A DNA stretch of 64,000 nucleotides from Burkholderiales bacterium RIFCSPHIGHO2_12_FULL_63_20 (lineage in GTDB: Bacteria; Pseudomonadota; Gammaproteobacteria; Burkholderiales; Burkholderiaceae_C), in the NCBI GenBank assembly GCA_001770775.1, contig MESA01000033.1, positions 80,584-144,583 on the forward strand, given 5' to 3'. Positions 25,416 to 35,321 of this stretch are shown piece after piece (position 1 is the stretch's first letter; every line of letters begins with the position of its first letter). The position numbers and the translations under genes were made by a program. Below the pieces are notes generated by a model. The model had not been told where the DNA came from, searched no databases, and saw only the letters and a list, made by a program, of their open reading frames with translations.

Positions 25416-28181
25416 TCAGCTCACCTTGAACTTGAACTGACCGTCCTTGCCCGCCGACACCTTGATCTTCTGGATCGGACGGCCCTCGGCCATGCGCGCA
25501 AGCACGCTGTCGGCCACCTCGGGCAACAGGCTGCCATTGAGGATGTGGTCCACCGCCCGTGCCCCCGTGTCCACCTCGGTGCAACGCGCCAACACGGTGT
25601 CGATCAGGGCATCGTCGTAAGCCAGATCAGCCTGGTGGTTCGCCTTCACGCGCGCCGCAATGCGGTTCAGCTTGAGCTTGATCACCTCGGCCAGCACATC
25701 GTCGTTCAAGGGGTAGTAAGGCACCACCTTGGTCCGCCCCACAAACGCCGGCTTGAAGGTCTTGTACAGCGTCGGGCGCAGCACCTCGGCCAGCGCGTCG
25801 GCATCTGGCAGCGCCTCGGCTGACTTCATCACGGCCCCGCCCAGTTCCTCGTCCTGCTCGAAGCAGGCCTGCATGATGTGCTGCGAGCCCGCGTTCGAGG
25901 TCAGGATGATCACCGTGTTGCGGAAGTCGATTTCCCGGCCTTCGGCATCGTCCATCAGGCCCTTGTCGAACACCTGGAAGAACATCTCCAGCACGTCCGG
26001 GTGCGCCTTCTCGACCTCGTCGAGCAAGACCACGCTGTACGGCTTGCGACGCACCGCCTCGGTCAGCACCCCACCCTCGCCATAACCCACATAGCCGGGC
26101 GGCGAGCCCTTGAGGCCACTGACGCTGTGCGCCTCCTGGTACTCGCTCATGTTGATGCTGATGAGGTTGCGCTCGCCCCCATAGAGGATGTCAGCCAGCG
26201 CCAGCGCGGTTTCGGTCTTGCCCACGCCACTCGGCCCCACAAACAGGAACACACCCTTGGGCTTGTTGGGATCTTCCAGCCCCGCGCGCGCCGTGCGCAC
26301 CCGCTGCGCGATCGCCGCCAGCGCGTGGTCTTGCCCGATCACCCGCTCCTGCAGCGTCGCCTGCAGATTGCGCACCGTGTGGATCTCGTCCTTCACCATC
26401 TTGCCCAGCGGGATGCCGGTCCAGGCCGCGATGATCTCGGCCACCACATGGCCGTCCACCTGCATCGGCACCAGCGGCGCCTCGCCCTGCAGCGCCGCCA
26501 GCTCGGCCTGCTTGGTCGCCAGCAACTCATGGTCGGCGCTCGCGAACACCGACAGGCCAGGCTTCTTGCGACCCTTGACCGCTGCCGGAGCACTCGCCGT
26601 ACCCTGCTCTGCCTCGGCCATCGACAGACCACCCGCCTGGTGCTCCAGCTTGTCGCGCAGCACACGGATGTCCTGCACCAGTTGCTGCTCCACGCCCCAA
26701 CGCGCCTCGTCGGCCTGCAAGGTCACCGTCACCGCCTCGCGAAGCACCCGCAATTCATCCAGGCGCCCGTCATGGCGCGCCCCCGCTGCCACCTCACGCA
26801 GTAGCGCGGCGGCTTCCGCATCCAGACGCTCCAGGTGCTTGCGTGCTTCTTCAATGCGTGCCGGCGTGGCGCTCTGACCCAGCGCCACCTTGGCACACGC
26901 CGTATCCAGCACGCTCACCGCCTTGTCCGGCAGCTGCCGACCGCTGATGTAGCGCGCCGACAAGCGCACCGCCTCGGCAATCGCTTCGTCCAGCAGGCGC
27001 ACCCCGAAATGCTTTTCCATCAAGGGGGCCATGCCGCGCAACATCGCGCAGGCCAGCTCCTCACTGGGCTCCTCCACCTTGATGACCTGAAAACGCCGAG
27101 CCAGCGCCGCATCCTTCTCGAAGTACTTCTTGTACTCGCCCCAGGTGGTGGCCGCAATGGTGCGCAACTCGCCACGCGCCAGCGCGGGCTTGAGCAGGTT
27201 GGCCGCATCGTTCTGCCCGGCCTGCCCGCCCGCACCAATCATGGTGTGCGCCTCGTCAATGAACAAAATGATCGGATGCGGGCTGCGCTTGACCTCGTCG
27301 ATCACATTCTTCAGGCGGTTCTCGAACTCGCCCTTCACCGAAGCGCCGGCCTGCAACAAGCCCATGTCCAGCACATGGATGGCCACGCCCTGCAGCGGCG
27401 TCGGCACATCGCCCAACGCCACACGCAGTGCCAGACCTTCGACCACGGCCGTCTTGCCCACGCCGGCCTCCCCCGTCAGGATGGGGTTGTTCTGCCGGCG
27501 ACGCATCAGGATGTCGATGGCCTGACGGATCTCGGTGTCGCGACCAATCACCGGGTCCACCTGCCCATCCCGCGCACGCTGCGTCAGGTTGGTCGTGAAC
27601 TGATCCAGGGCGGGCGTCTTGCCCCCCAGGGCTGCTCCCGCCTGCCCCTCGCCATCGGTCTCATCCGTCGATGCCGGTGCCTGCGCATCACGCACCCCCT
27701 GACTGGCTTCCAGCGAACCCTGGGTGATCTCGCTCAGACGGTGCTTCAGCTCATCGAGCTTGAAGCGCGCGAACTGGCTGGACACCCGACGCGCCAACTG
27801 GCTCAGGCTCGGCTCGGTCAACAGCGCCAGCAGCACATGCGCGCTGCGGATGCGTGCGGCGTGCGAGTCCAGCGAGGCAATCAGCCACGCATGTTCCAGC
27901 AACACCGGCAGGTGCGCCGAGAACACTGGCGTGCGCGTGTTGCCCGCCTTGAACTGACCCAGCTCGGTTTCCAGGTCGCGCTGCAAAGCCGTCACCGACA
28001 CATCGAAGCGCTGGCACAACACCGCCAGATCGGTCTGCGGCTGCTCCAGCAACGCCAGCATGAAGTGCTCCAGGTCCACCTCAAAGTGCCCGCGCGACAT
28101 GCACAGACTGGCGGCCCGCTCGGCGGCACGCCGGGTGGTGTCGTTGAGCTTGGAAATCAGGGTCTTGAGGTTCTGACTCAT
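25416..28181 (-). CDS. tssH: T6SS AAA+ ATPase TssH (ClpV)
   Basis: ClpV disassembles the contracted TssB-TssC sheath so that it can be reused. The 921-residue protein has the Clp N-domain (two helical repeats in the first 150 residues), ATPase module 1 (Walker A GEAGVGKT at 237-244, DEAHTMIGAG), a coiled middle region, ATPase module 2 (GPSGVGKTETA, DEVEKAHPD) and a C-terminal D2-small domain. ATG 28181 gives MSQNLKTLISKLND, the ClpV start. Last gene of the sheath/baseplate operon; tssA, which often follows, is not here. Confidence 0.95.
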   Translation of the reverse strand: MSQNLKTLISKLNDTTRRAAERAASLCMSRGHFEVDLEHFMLALLEQPQTDLAVLCQRFDVSVTALQRDLETELGQFKAGNTRTPVFSAHLPVLLEHAWLIASLDSHAARIRSAHVLLALLTEPSLSQLARRVSSQFARFKLDELKHRLSEITQGSLEASQGVRDAQAPASTDETDGEGQAGAALGGKTPALDQFTTNLTQRARDGQVDPVIGRDTEIRQAIDILMRRRQNNPILTGEAGVGKTAVVEGLALRVALGDVPTPLQGVAIHVLDMGLLQAGASVKGEFENRLKNVIDEVKRSPHPIILFIDEAHTMIGAGGQAGQNDAANLLKPALARGELRTIAATTWGEYKKYFEKDAALARRFQVIKVEEPSEELACAMLRGMAPLMEKHFGVRLLDEAIAEAVRLSARYISGRQLPDKAVSVLDTACAKVALGQSATPARIEEARKHLERLDAEAAALLREVAAGARHDGRLDELRVLREAVTVTLQADEARWGVEQQLVQDIRVLRDKLEHQAGGLSMAEAEQGTASAPAAVKGRKKPGLSVFASADHELLATKQAELAALQGEAPLVPMQVDGHVVAEIIAAWTGIPLGKMVKDEIHTVRNLQATLQERVIGQDHALAAIAQRVRTARAGLEDPNKPKGVFLFVGPSGVGKTETALALADILYGGERNLISINMSEYQEAHSVSGLKGSPPGYVGYGEGGVLTEAVRRKPYSVVLLDEVEKAHPDVLEMFFQVFDKGLMDDAEGREIDFRNTVIILTSNAGSQHIMQACFEQDEELGGAVMKSAEALPDADALAEVLRPTLYKTFKPAFVGRTKVVPYYPLNDDVLAEVIKLKLNRIAARVKANHQADLAYDDALIDTVLARCTEVDTGARAVDHILNGSLLPEVADSVLARMAEGRPIQKIKVSAGKDGQFKFKVS

Positions 28182-28222
28182 GGTGATGACAGCGTTGGAA
28201 AGGCCAAAGAAATGACGCCGAC

Positions 28223-29422
28223 TCACGCGGCCGCATGGATGTCGTAGTGCACATCCGAGCGGTCCTGCGTGGCCGGTCTGGTTTGTAAAAAGGTGTCCCA
28301 GCCCAAACGGGCTTCGTGGGGCGTCCGGTGCGAGCTCAGCGTGCAACCCTGCACCTCGTCGCGTTGCAAGGTCAGGTTGACCTCGTACTCCAGGGCCACG
28401 CCATTGAGCATGGTCAGCCACGACTTCAACGCCGCAGCACCCCGCCCACCCGGCAGAAAGCGCCGCAAATCGGCACGGTCCAGCGGCCCCAGCACCACAC
28501 GCATGCGCAGATCGCGCTGCCAGACGCGTTCACCCAGCATGGCCGAGCGCCCCAGCACGCCCGTGGTCGGCACCTGTCCAGCCCGCCCACCGACGATCAT
28601 GCCCAGATGGCCACGGGCCTCGTCCGGCAAGCGATACCAGCGCCCCACAAACTGCTCGATCCGCACTGGCACCTTCAGGTAGGACTGCAGCACCTGTTGC
28701 AACTGCCGCGCCGACAGTGTGCGACGCTGCAAGGCCCCCGCATGGAACGCGAGCGACTCATCCGCCACGCCCCCCGAGGCACCTGCCAGCCTCTCGCGCA
28801 GCCCTCTTTGCCCCAGGCCGGCCAGCGCCAGCACCTCGGGCAGAAAGCGCTGCCGCTGCGCACCCTCGTACTGCACCGCCAGGCGATGCTTGCGCCAGGC
28901 CTGGTAAAACAGCGCCACGGCCCGGTGACTGAAGACATCCAGGAACGCCCGCGCCGCACGATCCTTGTGATGATGTTCCCGCTGGGCCAGCGTCTCGGTG
29001 TAGTACAGCGGCAAAGCGCCCGTCACGCCCAGCAAGCCCATGAACGCAGGCGTCAGGTCAATGCGTGCCACCTCGTGGATGTGCAGCGCATGGGGTGCGT
29101 CGTTGGCCGCTTCGCCCGACGCTGCCAGCACCGCATCGAGCGCCAACGCGGCAGCATCCCCTGACGCCGCTGCACTGCCCGCACGATTCGAATCAGTGGG
29201 CTCGCCGTGTCGTTGCACCACCAACGATTCAATCTCGCTGGGCGGAAACGACAAGGACAGGCTGTTGCGAAAGTTCAGACGCGACAGCCCCTGCCCGCTT
29301 TGGCCACCCTCGGCCAGCCAGCCCTCCAGCAGCCGGATCGCCTGGAAAAAACCGAACTGCTGCGGGTTCTGCAGCAGCTCCTCGATCACACCAGCGGCAG
29401 CTCGCCGTTGCGCGGGGGGCAT
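28223..29422 (-). CDS. tssG: T6SS baseplate subunit TssG
   Basis: TssG forms the baseplate wedge with TssF, TssE and TssK. The 399 residues open with IEELLQNPQQFGFFQAIRLLEGWL, the hallmark of the VasB/ImpH family, and include FLDVFSHRAVALFYQAWRKHR and the PVRIEQFVGRWYRLP block. The start lies 37 bases inside the 3' end of tssF, a coupling typical for this pair. 41 bases separate it from tssH. Confidence 0.95.
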   Translation of the reverse strand: MPPAQRRAAAGVIEELLQNPQQFGFFQAIRLLEGWLAEGGQSGQGLSRLNFRNSLSLSFPPSEIESLVVQRHGEPTDSNRAGSAAASGDAAALALDAVLAASGEAANDAPHALHIHEVARIDLTPAFMGLLGVTGALPLYYTETLAQREHHHKDRAARAFLDVFSHRAVALFYQAWRKHRLAVQYEGAQRQRFLPEVLALAGLGQRGLRERLAGASGGVADESLAFHAGALQRRTLSARQLQQVLQSYLKVPVRIEQFVGRWYRLPDEARGHLGMIVGGRAGQVPTTGVLGRSAMLGERVWQRDLRMRVVLGPLDRADLRRFLPGGRGAAALKSWLTMLNGVALEYEVNLTLQRDEVQGCTLSSHRTPHEARLGWDTFLQTRPATQDRSDVHYDIHAAA

Positions 29423-31341
29423 GTCAGCACCTCTTCCTGTGTGCGAGCCGACACCAGCGTCAGCTTCGTGAAACTGTTGGCATGCACATACAGGCCAAAG
29501 AAATGATCGAGCACCGCCGCAAACAGGCCCAGACCCGTGCCCACAAAGCTGCCCTCATCCACACTCAGGCGCACCTCGGTGCCCCGCACGAAACTGGCAT
29601 ACGGCTCCCCCTGCAACCAGGCCGTGGCCGGACGGAACTCGATCGCCACCAGGCCATCGAGCTGACGGCGGTTGCTCGCACTGCGCGGCAGGTCGTACAA
29701 CCTCAGCATCTCCTTGAGCGCGTCAATGCCCCCGCCCGACAAGGACAGGTGGTTGAGCGACAGGTGCGAAATCAAGCGCCACAAAGCCCCGCGGCCGCGC
29801 TCGAAACGCTGACTGGACGTGGGCTTGCGCAGCAGGCGAATCTCCTTGGCCGGGCCGCCCCCTTCCATGAACAGGTCGCCACCGAGCGTGCCCGGTGCCA
29901 GCAGGCTGGGCAAGTCCCGGTTGGTCGCGGTCACGTCCAGCGACAAGGTCTCGACGCTGGGCAAGACCGGATCAAAGGATTCATCGACCAGCGTCAGCGA
30001 GACCTCGTAGCCCGGACTGTGCAAGGCCACATCTTCGTCACGCTGCAACTGCCAGTACGCCAGACAGCGCGCGCCGCCGCGACGCTGCCGAGTGCGCGCC
30101 GCGCTCACCGTGGCCGGCAGATCGTCCTCGCCCTGGTCCTCCTCGGACCACAGCTCATCGTGCTGCAAGGAGAAGAATGGGCGCACCTCGTCCACCGCTT
30201 CACCGGCCGTCGTCTGACGCACGCGGTACACCCGGTCCAGCGAGTACAGCTCATAGCCATAGGCCTTGCGGGCGTCCACCACCACCGGGTAGTCGGCCGC
30301 CTTGTGGGTGATGCGGATCGGGTCGGCCGGTTGCTTGAACAGGTTCACCACCGGGGTCGCCCCCAGCACCACATTGTGCGCCGCCACCGTCTCCAGCAGC
30401 CGCGACTCATCCGAATCGGCGCGCACCTCACGCAAGGGGATGTGCAGCACCACACTGCGCTGCCCGCCCTCATCATCACCACTGACGGAGGTGGCCCCCA
30501 TCACACCCAGTGCCGGCAGCTCCACAAAATTGAACTTCTCGGGAAACGCAAAGTACTCGGTCAACAGGCGGTAGGCCGGATTGGCCCGCTCGTCCCAGTC
30601 GATCAGTGCCTCGTCGTCGGCAAACCCGCGCAAGGTGGGCAGGCGCACCCGACCATCGACGGCGGCAGGCGGCAACTGCCAGGGATGATGCGGTTGCCAC
30701 TGCACCATCACGGCCAGCGCCTTGTTGCACAGCACCTCCCGCAAGGCACTGATCTGCGAGGCCTCGCCATCGAGGTACACGCTCAAGGGCTCGCTCAAAA
30801 TCGCCTGCCACGACATCTGCGGCGACAGCTTGTCGAGCGTGATCGACAGCACCGAGCTGGCCCCAGCCGGCACCCGGCTGCCCGGTGGCGCGCCCACGGC
30901 ATTGCGAAACGACACCTCGCTCACCCGCATCGGCACCAGACGCACATCCTGCGTGGTGCGGAAGCGGCAGGTTACGCCCTTGACCGCACGGCTCGTCATG
31001 GCCGTGCCACGCGGCAACACCACGCTCTTGCTCATCTGACCGGCGGCAGCCCCCAGGTCCAGACAGGCAATCGAACAAGAAGGAAACGGTCGCAGGTAGT
31101 GCGGATACAGCACCTCCAGCAGCGACTCGGTGAACAGCGGAAAGTCATCGTCCAGCCGCTTGTGGATGCGCGAGCTGAGGAAGGCAAACGACTCCATGAG
31201 CCGTTCGACATGAGGGTCGTCCCCAACGTCTCCCGTCAGCTGCAAACGCCCGGCGATCTTGGGATAGCGACGCGCGAAATCGGCCGAGCGCGTGCGCAGA
31301 AACGCCAGCTCTCTCTCGTAATGGGGCAACAACTCATCCAT
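29386..31341 (-). CDS. tssF: T6SS baseplate subunit TssF
   Basis: TssF (VasA/ImpG) is the large baseplate wedge protein. The 651-residue protein begins MDELLPHYERELAFLRTRSADFARRYPKIAGRL, the conserved family start, followed by DPHVERLMESFAFLSSRIHKRLDDDFP and LYPHYLRPFPS. Two copies usually pair with one TssG. Start ATG 31341; overlaps tssG by 37 bases. Confidence 0.95.
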   Translation of the reverse strand: MDELLPHYERELAFLRTRSADFARRYPKIAGRLQLTGDVGDDPHVERLMESFAFLSSRIHKRLDDDFPLFTESLLEVLYPHYLRPFPSCSIACLDLGAAAGQMSKSVVLPRGTAMTSRAVKGVTCRFRTTQDVRLVPMRVSEVSFRNAVGAPPGSRVPAGASSVLSITLDKLSPQMSWQAILSEPLSVYLDGEASQISALREVLCNKALAVMVQWQPHHPWQLPPAAVDGRVRLPTLRGFADDEALIDWDERANPAYRLLTEYFAFPEKFNFVELPALGVMGATSVSGDDEGGQRSVVLHIPLREVRADSDESRLLETVAAHNVVLGATPVVNLFKQPADPIRITHKAADYPVVVDARKAYGYELYSLDRVYRVRQTTAGEAVDEVRPFFSLQHDELWSEEDQGEDDLPATVSAARTRQRRGGARCLAYWQLQRDEDVALHSPGYEVSLTLVDESFDPVLPSVETLSLDVTATNRDLPSLLAPGTLGGDLFMEGGGPAKEIRLLRKPTSSQRFERGRGALWRLISHLSLNHLSLSGGGIDALKEMLRLYDLPRSASNRRQLDGLVAIEFRPATAWLQGEPYASFVRGTEVRLSVDEGSFVGTGLGLFAAVLDHFFGLYVHANSFTKLTLVSARTQEEVLTCPPRNGELPLV

Positions 31342-31375
31342 GACTGGCGCCTGGCGAAAACAACAACATCAAAGG

Positions 31376-31864
31376 TCAAGCCGACGCAAAACGCGCCTGC
31401 ATGACCCGGTAACTCGACAAGGACGGCTGCAGCACCGCATCGAAGCTCACGGTCTCGCGCGTGGGCCGCACCACCAGCATCGCCCGGATGGTGAAGGCCA
31501 GTGAACTCTGCGAGGTCTGCTCGTCATGGAATTGCACCGACACCCCCTGCAAACGCGGCTCATGCGTCTCGATCGCATGCGACAGGCTGCGGCTGATGTG
31601 CCGGCGATCCTCCGAACTCGACAAGACGCGACCCACAAAGTCGCGTACACCGAAACACAACACCGAACGGGCCGTGTGCGGCCCCAGGTCCATCGCCTCG
31701 AAGTTGATCGCGGCGCGCGAATTCAACAGGCTTTCCAGATCCCGCGCCACCGCATCACGCAACTGCTCGACGGTGCAGGTCTGCATCAGCCCCTCGGGCA
31801 TGTCGGGGTTGTTGTCCAGCAAGCGGTCAAAGACGCTGCGACGAATGCGCACAGGAGAGGACAT
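31376..31864 (-). CDS. tssE: T6SS baseplate subunit TssE (gp25-like)
   Basis: TssE is the gp25-like protein that starts sheath polymerisation at the baseplate. In 162 residues it shows SVFDRLLD at the front, VARDLESLLNSR and the acidic-basic gp25 core (SVLCFGVRDFVG, AIETHEPRLQGVSVQF, FTIRAMLVV). ATG 31864 chosen; GTG 31870 is possible. It is separated from hcp by 82 bases containing a strong hairpin. Confidence 0.93.
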   Translation of the reverse strand: MSSPVRIRRSVFDRLLDNNPDMPEGLMQTCTVEQLRDAVARDLESLLNSRAAINFEAMDLGPHTARSVLCFGVRDFVGRVLSSSEDRRHISRSLSHAIETHEPRLQGVSVQFHDEQTSQSSLAFTIRAMLVVRPTRETVSFDAVLQPSLSSYRVMQARFASA

Positions 31865-31887
31865 GTTCACAACAGCTCAAAGCGAGA

Positions 31888-31908
31888 GATGGGGCACAAG
31901 GCCCCATC
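31888..31908 (-). other. Hairpin between hcp and tssE
   Basis: A perfect eight-base stem (GATGGGGC / GCCCCATC) with a five-base loop, 38 bases after the hcp stop on the coding strand. No T-run follows, so it is not a standard terminator. As a 3' stabiliser or partial attenuator it would raise Hcp output relative to the downstream baseplate genes. This is inference from position. Confidence 0.5.
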
Positions 31909-31946
31909 CCGATCACGCACACAATGCGTTCAAACGATCACACCGA

Positions 31947-32483
31947 TCAGTTCGGGGCGTCGAAGGTGGCCTTGTTGGTGGCCAGGCTCCACGAAGCCAC
32001 TTGACCCGGCTTGGACTTGCCGTCCATGGTCTGCTGCGTGTAAGTCCACTGCACAGCCGAGTACTTCAGGCCGAAGGTTTCGGTTGGCAGACCTTCCTTG
32101 TCCACCGTCGGCGACACCTGCGAGATGATGACCTTCTTCAGCTGGATCTTGAGATACAGCACACGGTCGTTCGTGCCGTTGGCGCGCATGAAGTGGATTT
32201 CCACTTCGTCATACAGCGTACCGGCCGAGCAGGACTCCCACAGTTGGGGGCTGACCATGTCCAGATCCTTGGTGAAGATCATTTCGCCGTGTTCGCAACG
32301 CTCAGCGGTGTGGCCACCGGCGGTCGAAGCCGTGGAAGACTTCGGCTGGCGGATGAAGTGCTGCCAGCTGGTGGCTTCGAACCAGGGGGCCGGGTGGGCC
32401 TCACCAGTGCCGGCATCGCGCGACTCGCCCTTGATGTCCTTGCCATTCAGAGGCTTGCTGAACTTGACGTAAATGTCTTTCAT
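31947..32483 (-). CDS. hcp: T6SS tube protein Hcp (TssD)
   Basis: Hcp hexamers stack to form the inner tube that is fired out of the cell. The 178-residue protein begins MKDIYVKFSKPLNGKDIKGES and contains the HCP fold landmarks ATSWQHFIRQP, GEMIFTKDLDMVSPQLW, and VLYLKIQLKKVIISQVSP. AAGGAG ten bases before the ATG is a strong ribosome-binding site, fitting the large amounts of Hcp needed. It sits inside the sheath operon between tssC and tssE. Confidence 0.95.
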   Translation of the reverse strand: MKDIYVKFSKPLNGKDIKGESRDAGTGEAHPAPWFEATSWQHFIRQPKSSTASTAGGHTAERCEHGEMIFTKDLDMVSPQLWESCSAGTLYDEVEIHFMRANGTNDRVLYLKIQLKKVIISQVSPTVDKEGLPTETFGLKYSAVQWTYTQQTMDGKSKPGQVASWSLATNKATFDAPN

Positions 32484-32563
32484 ATGGGTATCACTCCTTG
32501 AGTTGAATCGTGAAAGGTGCGGAGGCGGTGCTCTTCGACGCCGCCCCGCCTGAACTCACCTGC

Positions 32564-34042
32564 TTACTTCGAGCCTTGCGGCATCTCGGCAACCAGGCGC
32601 AGCGACACCGACAGTTCATCGAGTTGGTAATGGGGGCGCACAAAGGCCACCGCCCGATACACACCCGGACGACCCGGCACTTCGCTGACCTCGACACTGG
32701 CCTCGCGCAGCGGCTTCTGGGCGCGGATTTCCTGCGACGCGTCCTGAGAGTCCACCACGTACTGCATCAGCCAGTTATGCAGATAACGCTCGACGTCGAG
32801 CGTGTTGGCAAAACTGCCCACCTTGTCGCGCATCATCGACTTCATGTAATGCGCAATGCGGCAGACCGCAAACATGTACTGCAACTGGGCCGACAGCGCC
32901 GCATTGGCATTGGCCGCATCGCTGTCGTACTTCTTGGCCTTCTGAGCCGACTGCGCACCGAAGAAGGCGGCGTAGTCGGTGTTCTTGCAATGCACCAGGG
33001 GGATGAAGCCCAGGTCGCTGAGCTCCTTCTCGCGGCGATCGGTGATCGCCACCTCGGTCGGGCACTTCAGCGCCAGCTCACCGTCATCGGTCTTGAAGGT
33101 GTGCGTGGGCAGGTCTTCCACCAAACCACCACCTTCCACACCCCGAATGGCAGCGCACCAGCCGTAGGTCTCAAAGGCAGCCGTCAGGCGCGCGCCCAAG
33201 GCATACGCCGTGTTCACCCACAGGTACTTGTTGTGGTCGGTGCCATCGACGTTCTCGACGAAGTTGAAACCTTCGGTCGTGATGCCTTCCTTCGGGTCGT
33301 AAGGCAGGCGGCCCAGGAAACGCGGCACGGTCAGGCCCACATAGCGGGCGTCTTCGGACTCGCGGAACGACTTCCACTTGGCGTAATCCACCGTGTCGAA
33401 CACCTTGGCCAGATCGCGCGGCTTGCCCAGGTCGGTGAAGGCTTCCAGGCCAAACAGCTCGCTGGATGCGGCCGAAATGAAAGGCGCATGAGATGCGGCC
33501 GCCACGTGCGACATCTGCTCGACGAAGTACATGTCTTCGGCGCCACGGCCGATTTCGAAGTCGCCAATCAGGGCGCCAAATGGCGAGCCACCGAAGGTGC
33601 CGAATTCTTCTTCATAGACCTTCTTGAACAGCGCCGACTGGTCGAAGTCGATGGCCGTCTTGAAGTCCTTGACGATGTCCTTCTTGCTCGTGTTGAGCAG
33701 CTTGATCTTCAGGCGCTCACCGGTGGAGGTGTGCTTGCACAGGTAGTGCAGGCCCGTCCAGCTCGATTCGATCTTCTGGAACTCGGGGGCGTGCAGCACC
33801 TCGCTGAGCTGTGCGGAGATCAGTTGATCGATCTCGGCAATCCGGGCGTCGATGTTGGCCGACAGGTTGTCGGACACCACCACGGTGCCGTCCAGCACTT
33901 CCTTGACCAGCTCGCCAATGATGTCCTTGGCACGCGCGTGCTCGGTATCGGTCTTGGCCACCTTGCTGCGGGCGACGATGTCGTCCAGCAGGCTGAGGCT
34001 GTCGACCACTTGGCCAGTCTGGGCTTGCAGTTGGGCGCTCAT
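32564..34042 (-). CDS. tssC: T6SS contractile sheath large subunit TssC
   Basis: TssC (VipB) builds the contractile sheath with TssB. The 492-residue protein has the family landmarks LISAQLSEVLHAPEFQKIESSWTGL, YEEEFGTFGGSPFGALIGDFE, PFISAASSELFG, and the C-terminal region RYLHNWLMQYV and RPGVYRAVAFVRPHYQLDELSVSLRLV. AGGAG precedes the start. It follows tssB by four bases. Confidence 0.96.
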   Translation of the reverse strand: MSAQLQAQTGQVVDSLSLLDDIVARSKVAKTDTEHARAKDIIGELVKEVLDGTVVVSDNLSANIDARIAEIDQLISAQLSEVLHAPEFQKIESSWTGLHYLCKHTSTGERLKIKLLNTSKKDIVKDFKTAIDFDQSALFKKVYEEEFGTFGGSPFGALIGDFEIGRGAEDMYFVEQMSHVAAASHAPFISAASSELFGLEAFTDLGKPRDLAKVFDTVDYAKWKSFRESEDARYVGLTVPRFLGRLPYDPKEGITTEGFNFVENVDGTDHNKYLWVNTAYALGARLTAAFETYGWCAAIRGVEGGGLVEDLPTHTFKTDDGELALKCPTEVAITDRREKELSDLGFIPLVHCKNTDYAAFFGAQSAQKAKKYDSDAANANAALSAQLQYMFAVCRIAHYMKSMMRDKVGSFANTLDVERYLHNWLMQYVVDSQDASQEIRAQKPLREASVEVSEVPGRPGVYRAVAFVRPHYQLDELSVSLRLVAEMPQGSK

Positions 34043-34046
34043 GGCA

Positions 34047-34565
34047 TCACTCCTGTTCAGTCTGCAGGGCTTCGGCGCTCAGCTGCTTGAGCTTCTCAGT
34101 GCTGCTCAGCACCTCGGCCAGCGCGTCTTCGAGCTTCTCGTTGCCAGCCAGCTTGTTACGCAGATCGGACAGCTTGGTACGTGCCTCCAGCAGCTTGCGC
34201 AGGGGCTCGACCTGTTCAACGATCGATTCCGGACGGAAGTCCTCGATCTTCTTGAACTCCAGGTTCACGCCAAACTCGCCACCCTCGGCGGACAACTTGT
34301 TCTTGACGCGGTAGCTGGCGCGCGGCGCAATGCCTTCCAGCACTTCGTCGAAGTTGTCCATGTCGATGCTGACGAACTTGCGATCCTTCAGCTTAGGTTG
34401 GGGCTTGTCCGGATCGGGCTGCCCGGCAAAGTCACCCATGACGCCGACCACGAAGGGGATCTCCTTCTGTTCGGTGGCATCGCCCACTTCCACGTCATAG
34501 GTGAGCTGAACACGCGGCGGACGCACACGTCCGAGTCGTTGTTGAACGCTGTCTTTCTTGGCCAT
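34047..34565 (-). CDS. tssB: T6SS contractile sheath small subunit TssB
   Basis: TssB (VipA) forms the sheath with TssC and carries the helix recognised by ClpV. The 172 residues begin MAKKDSVQQRLGRVRPPRVQL and include YDVEVGDATEQKEIPFVVGVMGDF and DRKFVSIDMDNFDEVL, all standard. A very strong AAGGAGG precedes ATG 34565. First sheath gene after the TPR lipoprotein. Confidence 0.96.
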   Translation of the reverse strand: MAKKDSVQQRLGRVRPPRVQLTYDVEVGDATEQKEIPFVVGVMGDFAGQPDPDKPQPKLKDRKFVSIDMDNFDEVLEGIAPRASYRVKNKLSAEGGEFGVNLEFKKIEDFRPESIVEQVEPLRKLLEARTKLSDLRNKLAGNEKLEDALAEVLSSTEKLKQLSAEALQTEQE

Positions 34566-34592
34566 GATCAGCCTCCTTCCTGATGTCGTTGA

Positions 34593-35321
34593 TTACTGCA
34601 GTGCGCCAAACGGATTAGCGCGTCCGCTTGTAGTGCCAACCTGCTTGGCAGTGGGTGCGGGCTTGACCGCAGGTGCCGGGGCAACCTTGGTCACCGGTGC
34701 AGGTGCAGGTGCCACAGCCTTCTGGCCGGAGGGCTCTGGATTCACAGCCGGCGTGGCGCTGCGTGCGGTACGACGCACGGCACGGCGCACAGGTTTGGTG
34801 GGTGCAGCAGCCGCTTCGGCCTGAGGCGTCACCAAAATACTTTCACCCAGGGCTTCACGAATCAGCTTGGCGACACTCTCGGCCTCGTTACGGGTCGAGC
34901 CCTTGACCTCATTGACCTTGCGCAGATGGGACAAGGCTTCGGCACTCACGCGCAAGCCGCTGACCGCCAGGATGCTCTGCGCAGTCAGATCGTTGACATC
35001 ACGCTGCAGCACCTCCTGTGCGTCGTTGATGGCATGGCCGTACTGGCGCGCCTCGAAGTGAATCTGTGCCTTGCGCACCCAGGGCTGCTTGGCAGAGGGA
35101 TCGATCTTGATGGCCTGGTCCAGTTGCTCGAAAGCCTGCTGAGACTGCCCTTGCTTCAGCGCCTCATCGGCCGCAGTCATTCGTGCATCGACTTTCTCCC
35201 GGACGGCCTTCTGTGCCGACTCGGTGTCCTGCTTTTGCATTGAAGAACAGGCTGCCAAGGCAGACAACAACGAGACCATCACCACGCGACTCATGCCACG
35301 GCGAACGTTTTGCAGCGTCAA
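34593..35321 (-). CDS. T6SS-associated TPR lipoprotein
   Basis: A 242-residue secreted lipoprotein: signal sequence with lipobox LAAC (Cys near residue 25), then TPR-like helices (MTAADEALKQGQSQQAFEQLDQAIKIDPSAKQPWVRKAQIHFEARQYGHAINDAQEVL), and a Pro/Ala/Lys-rich disordered C-terminus. The start is TTG 35321, decided by AGGGAG seven bases upstream; the ATG at 35294 has no such site. It opens the sheath operon. Burkholderia T6SS clusters carry a comparable lipoprotein gene at this place; a role in envelope assembly of the secretion complex is inferred. Confidence 0.8.
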   Translation of the reverse strand: MTLQNVRRGMSRVVMVSLLSALAACSSMQKQDTESAQKAVREKVDARMTAADEALKQGQSQQAFEQLDQAIKIDPSAKQPWVRKAQIHFEARQYGHAINDAQEVLQRDVNDLTAQSILAVSGLRVSAEALSHLRKVNEVKGSTRNEAESVAKLIREALGESILVTPQAEAAAAPTKPVRRAVRRTARSATPAVNPEPSGQKAVAPAPAPVTKVAPAPAVKPAPTAKQVGTTSGRANPFGALQ

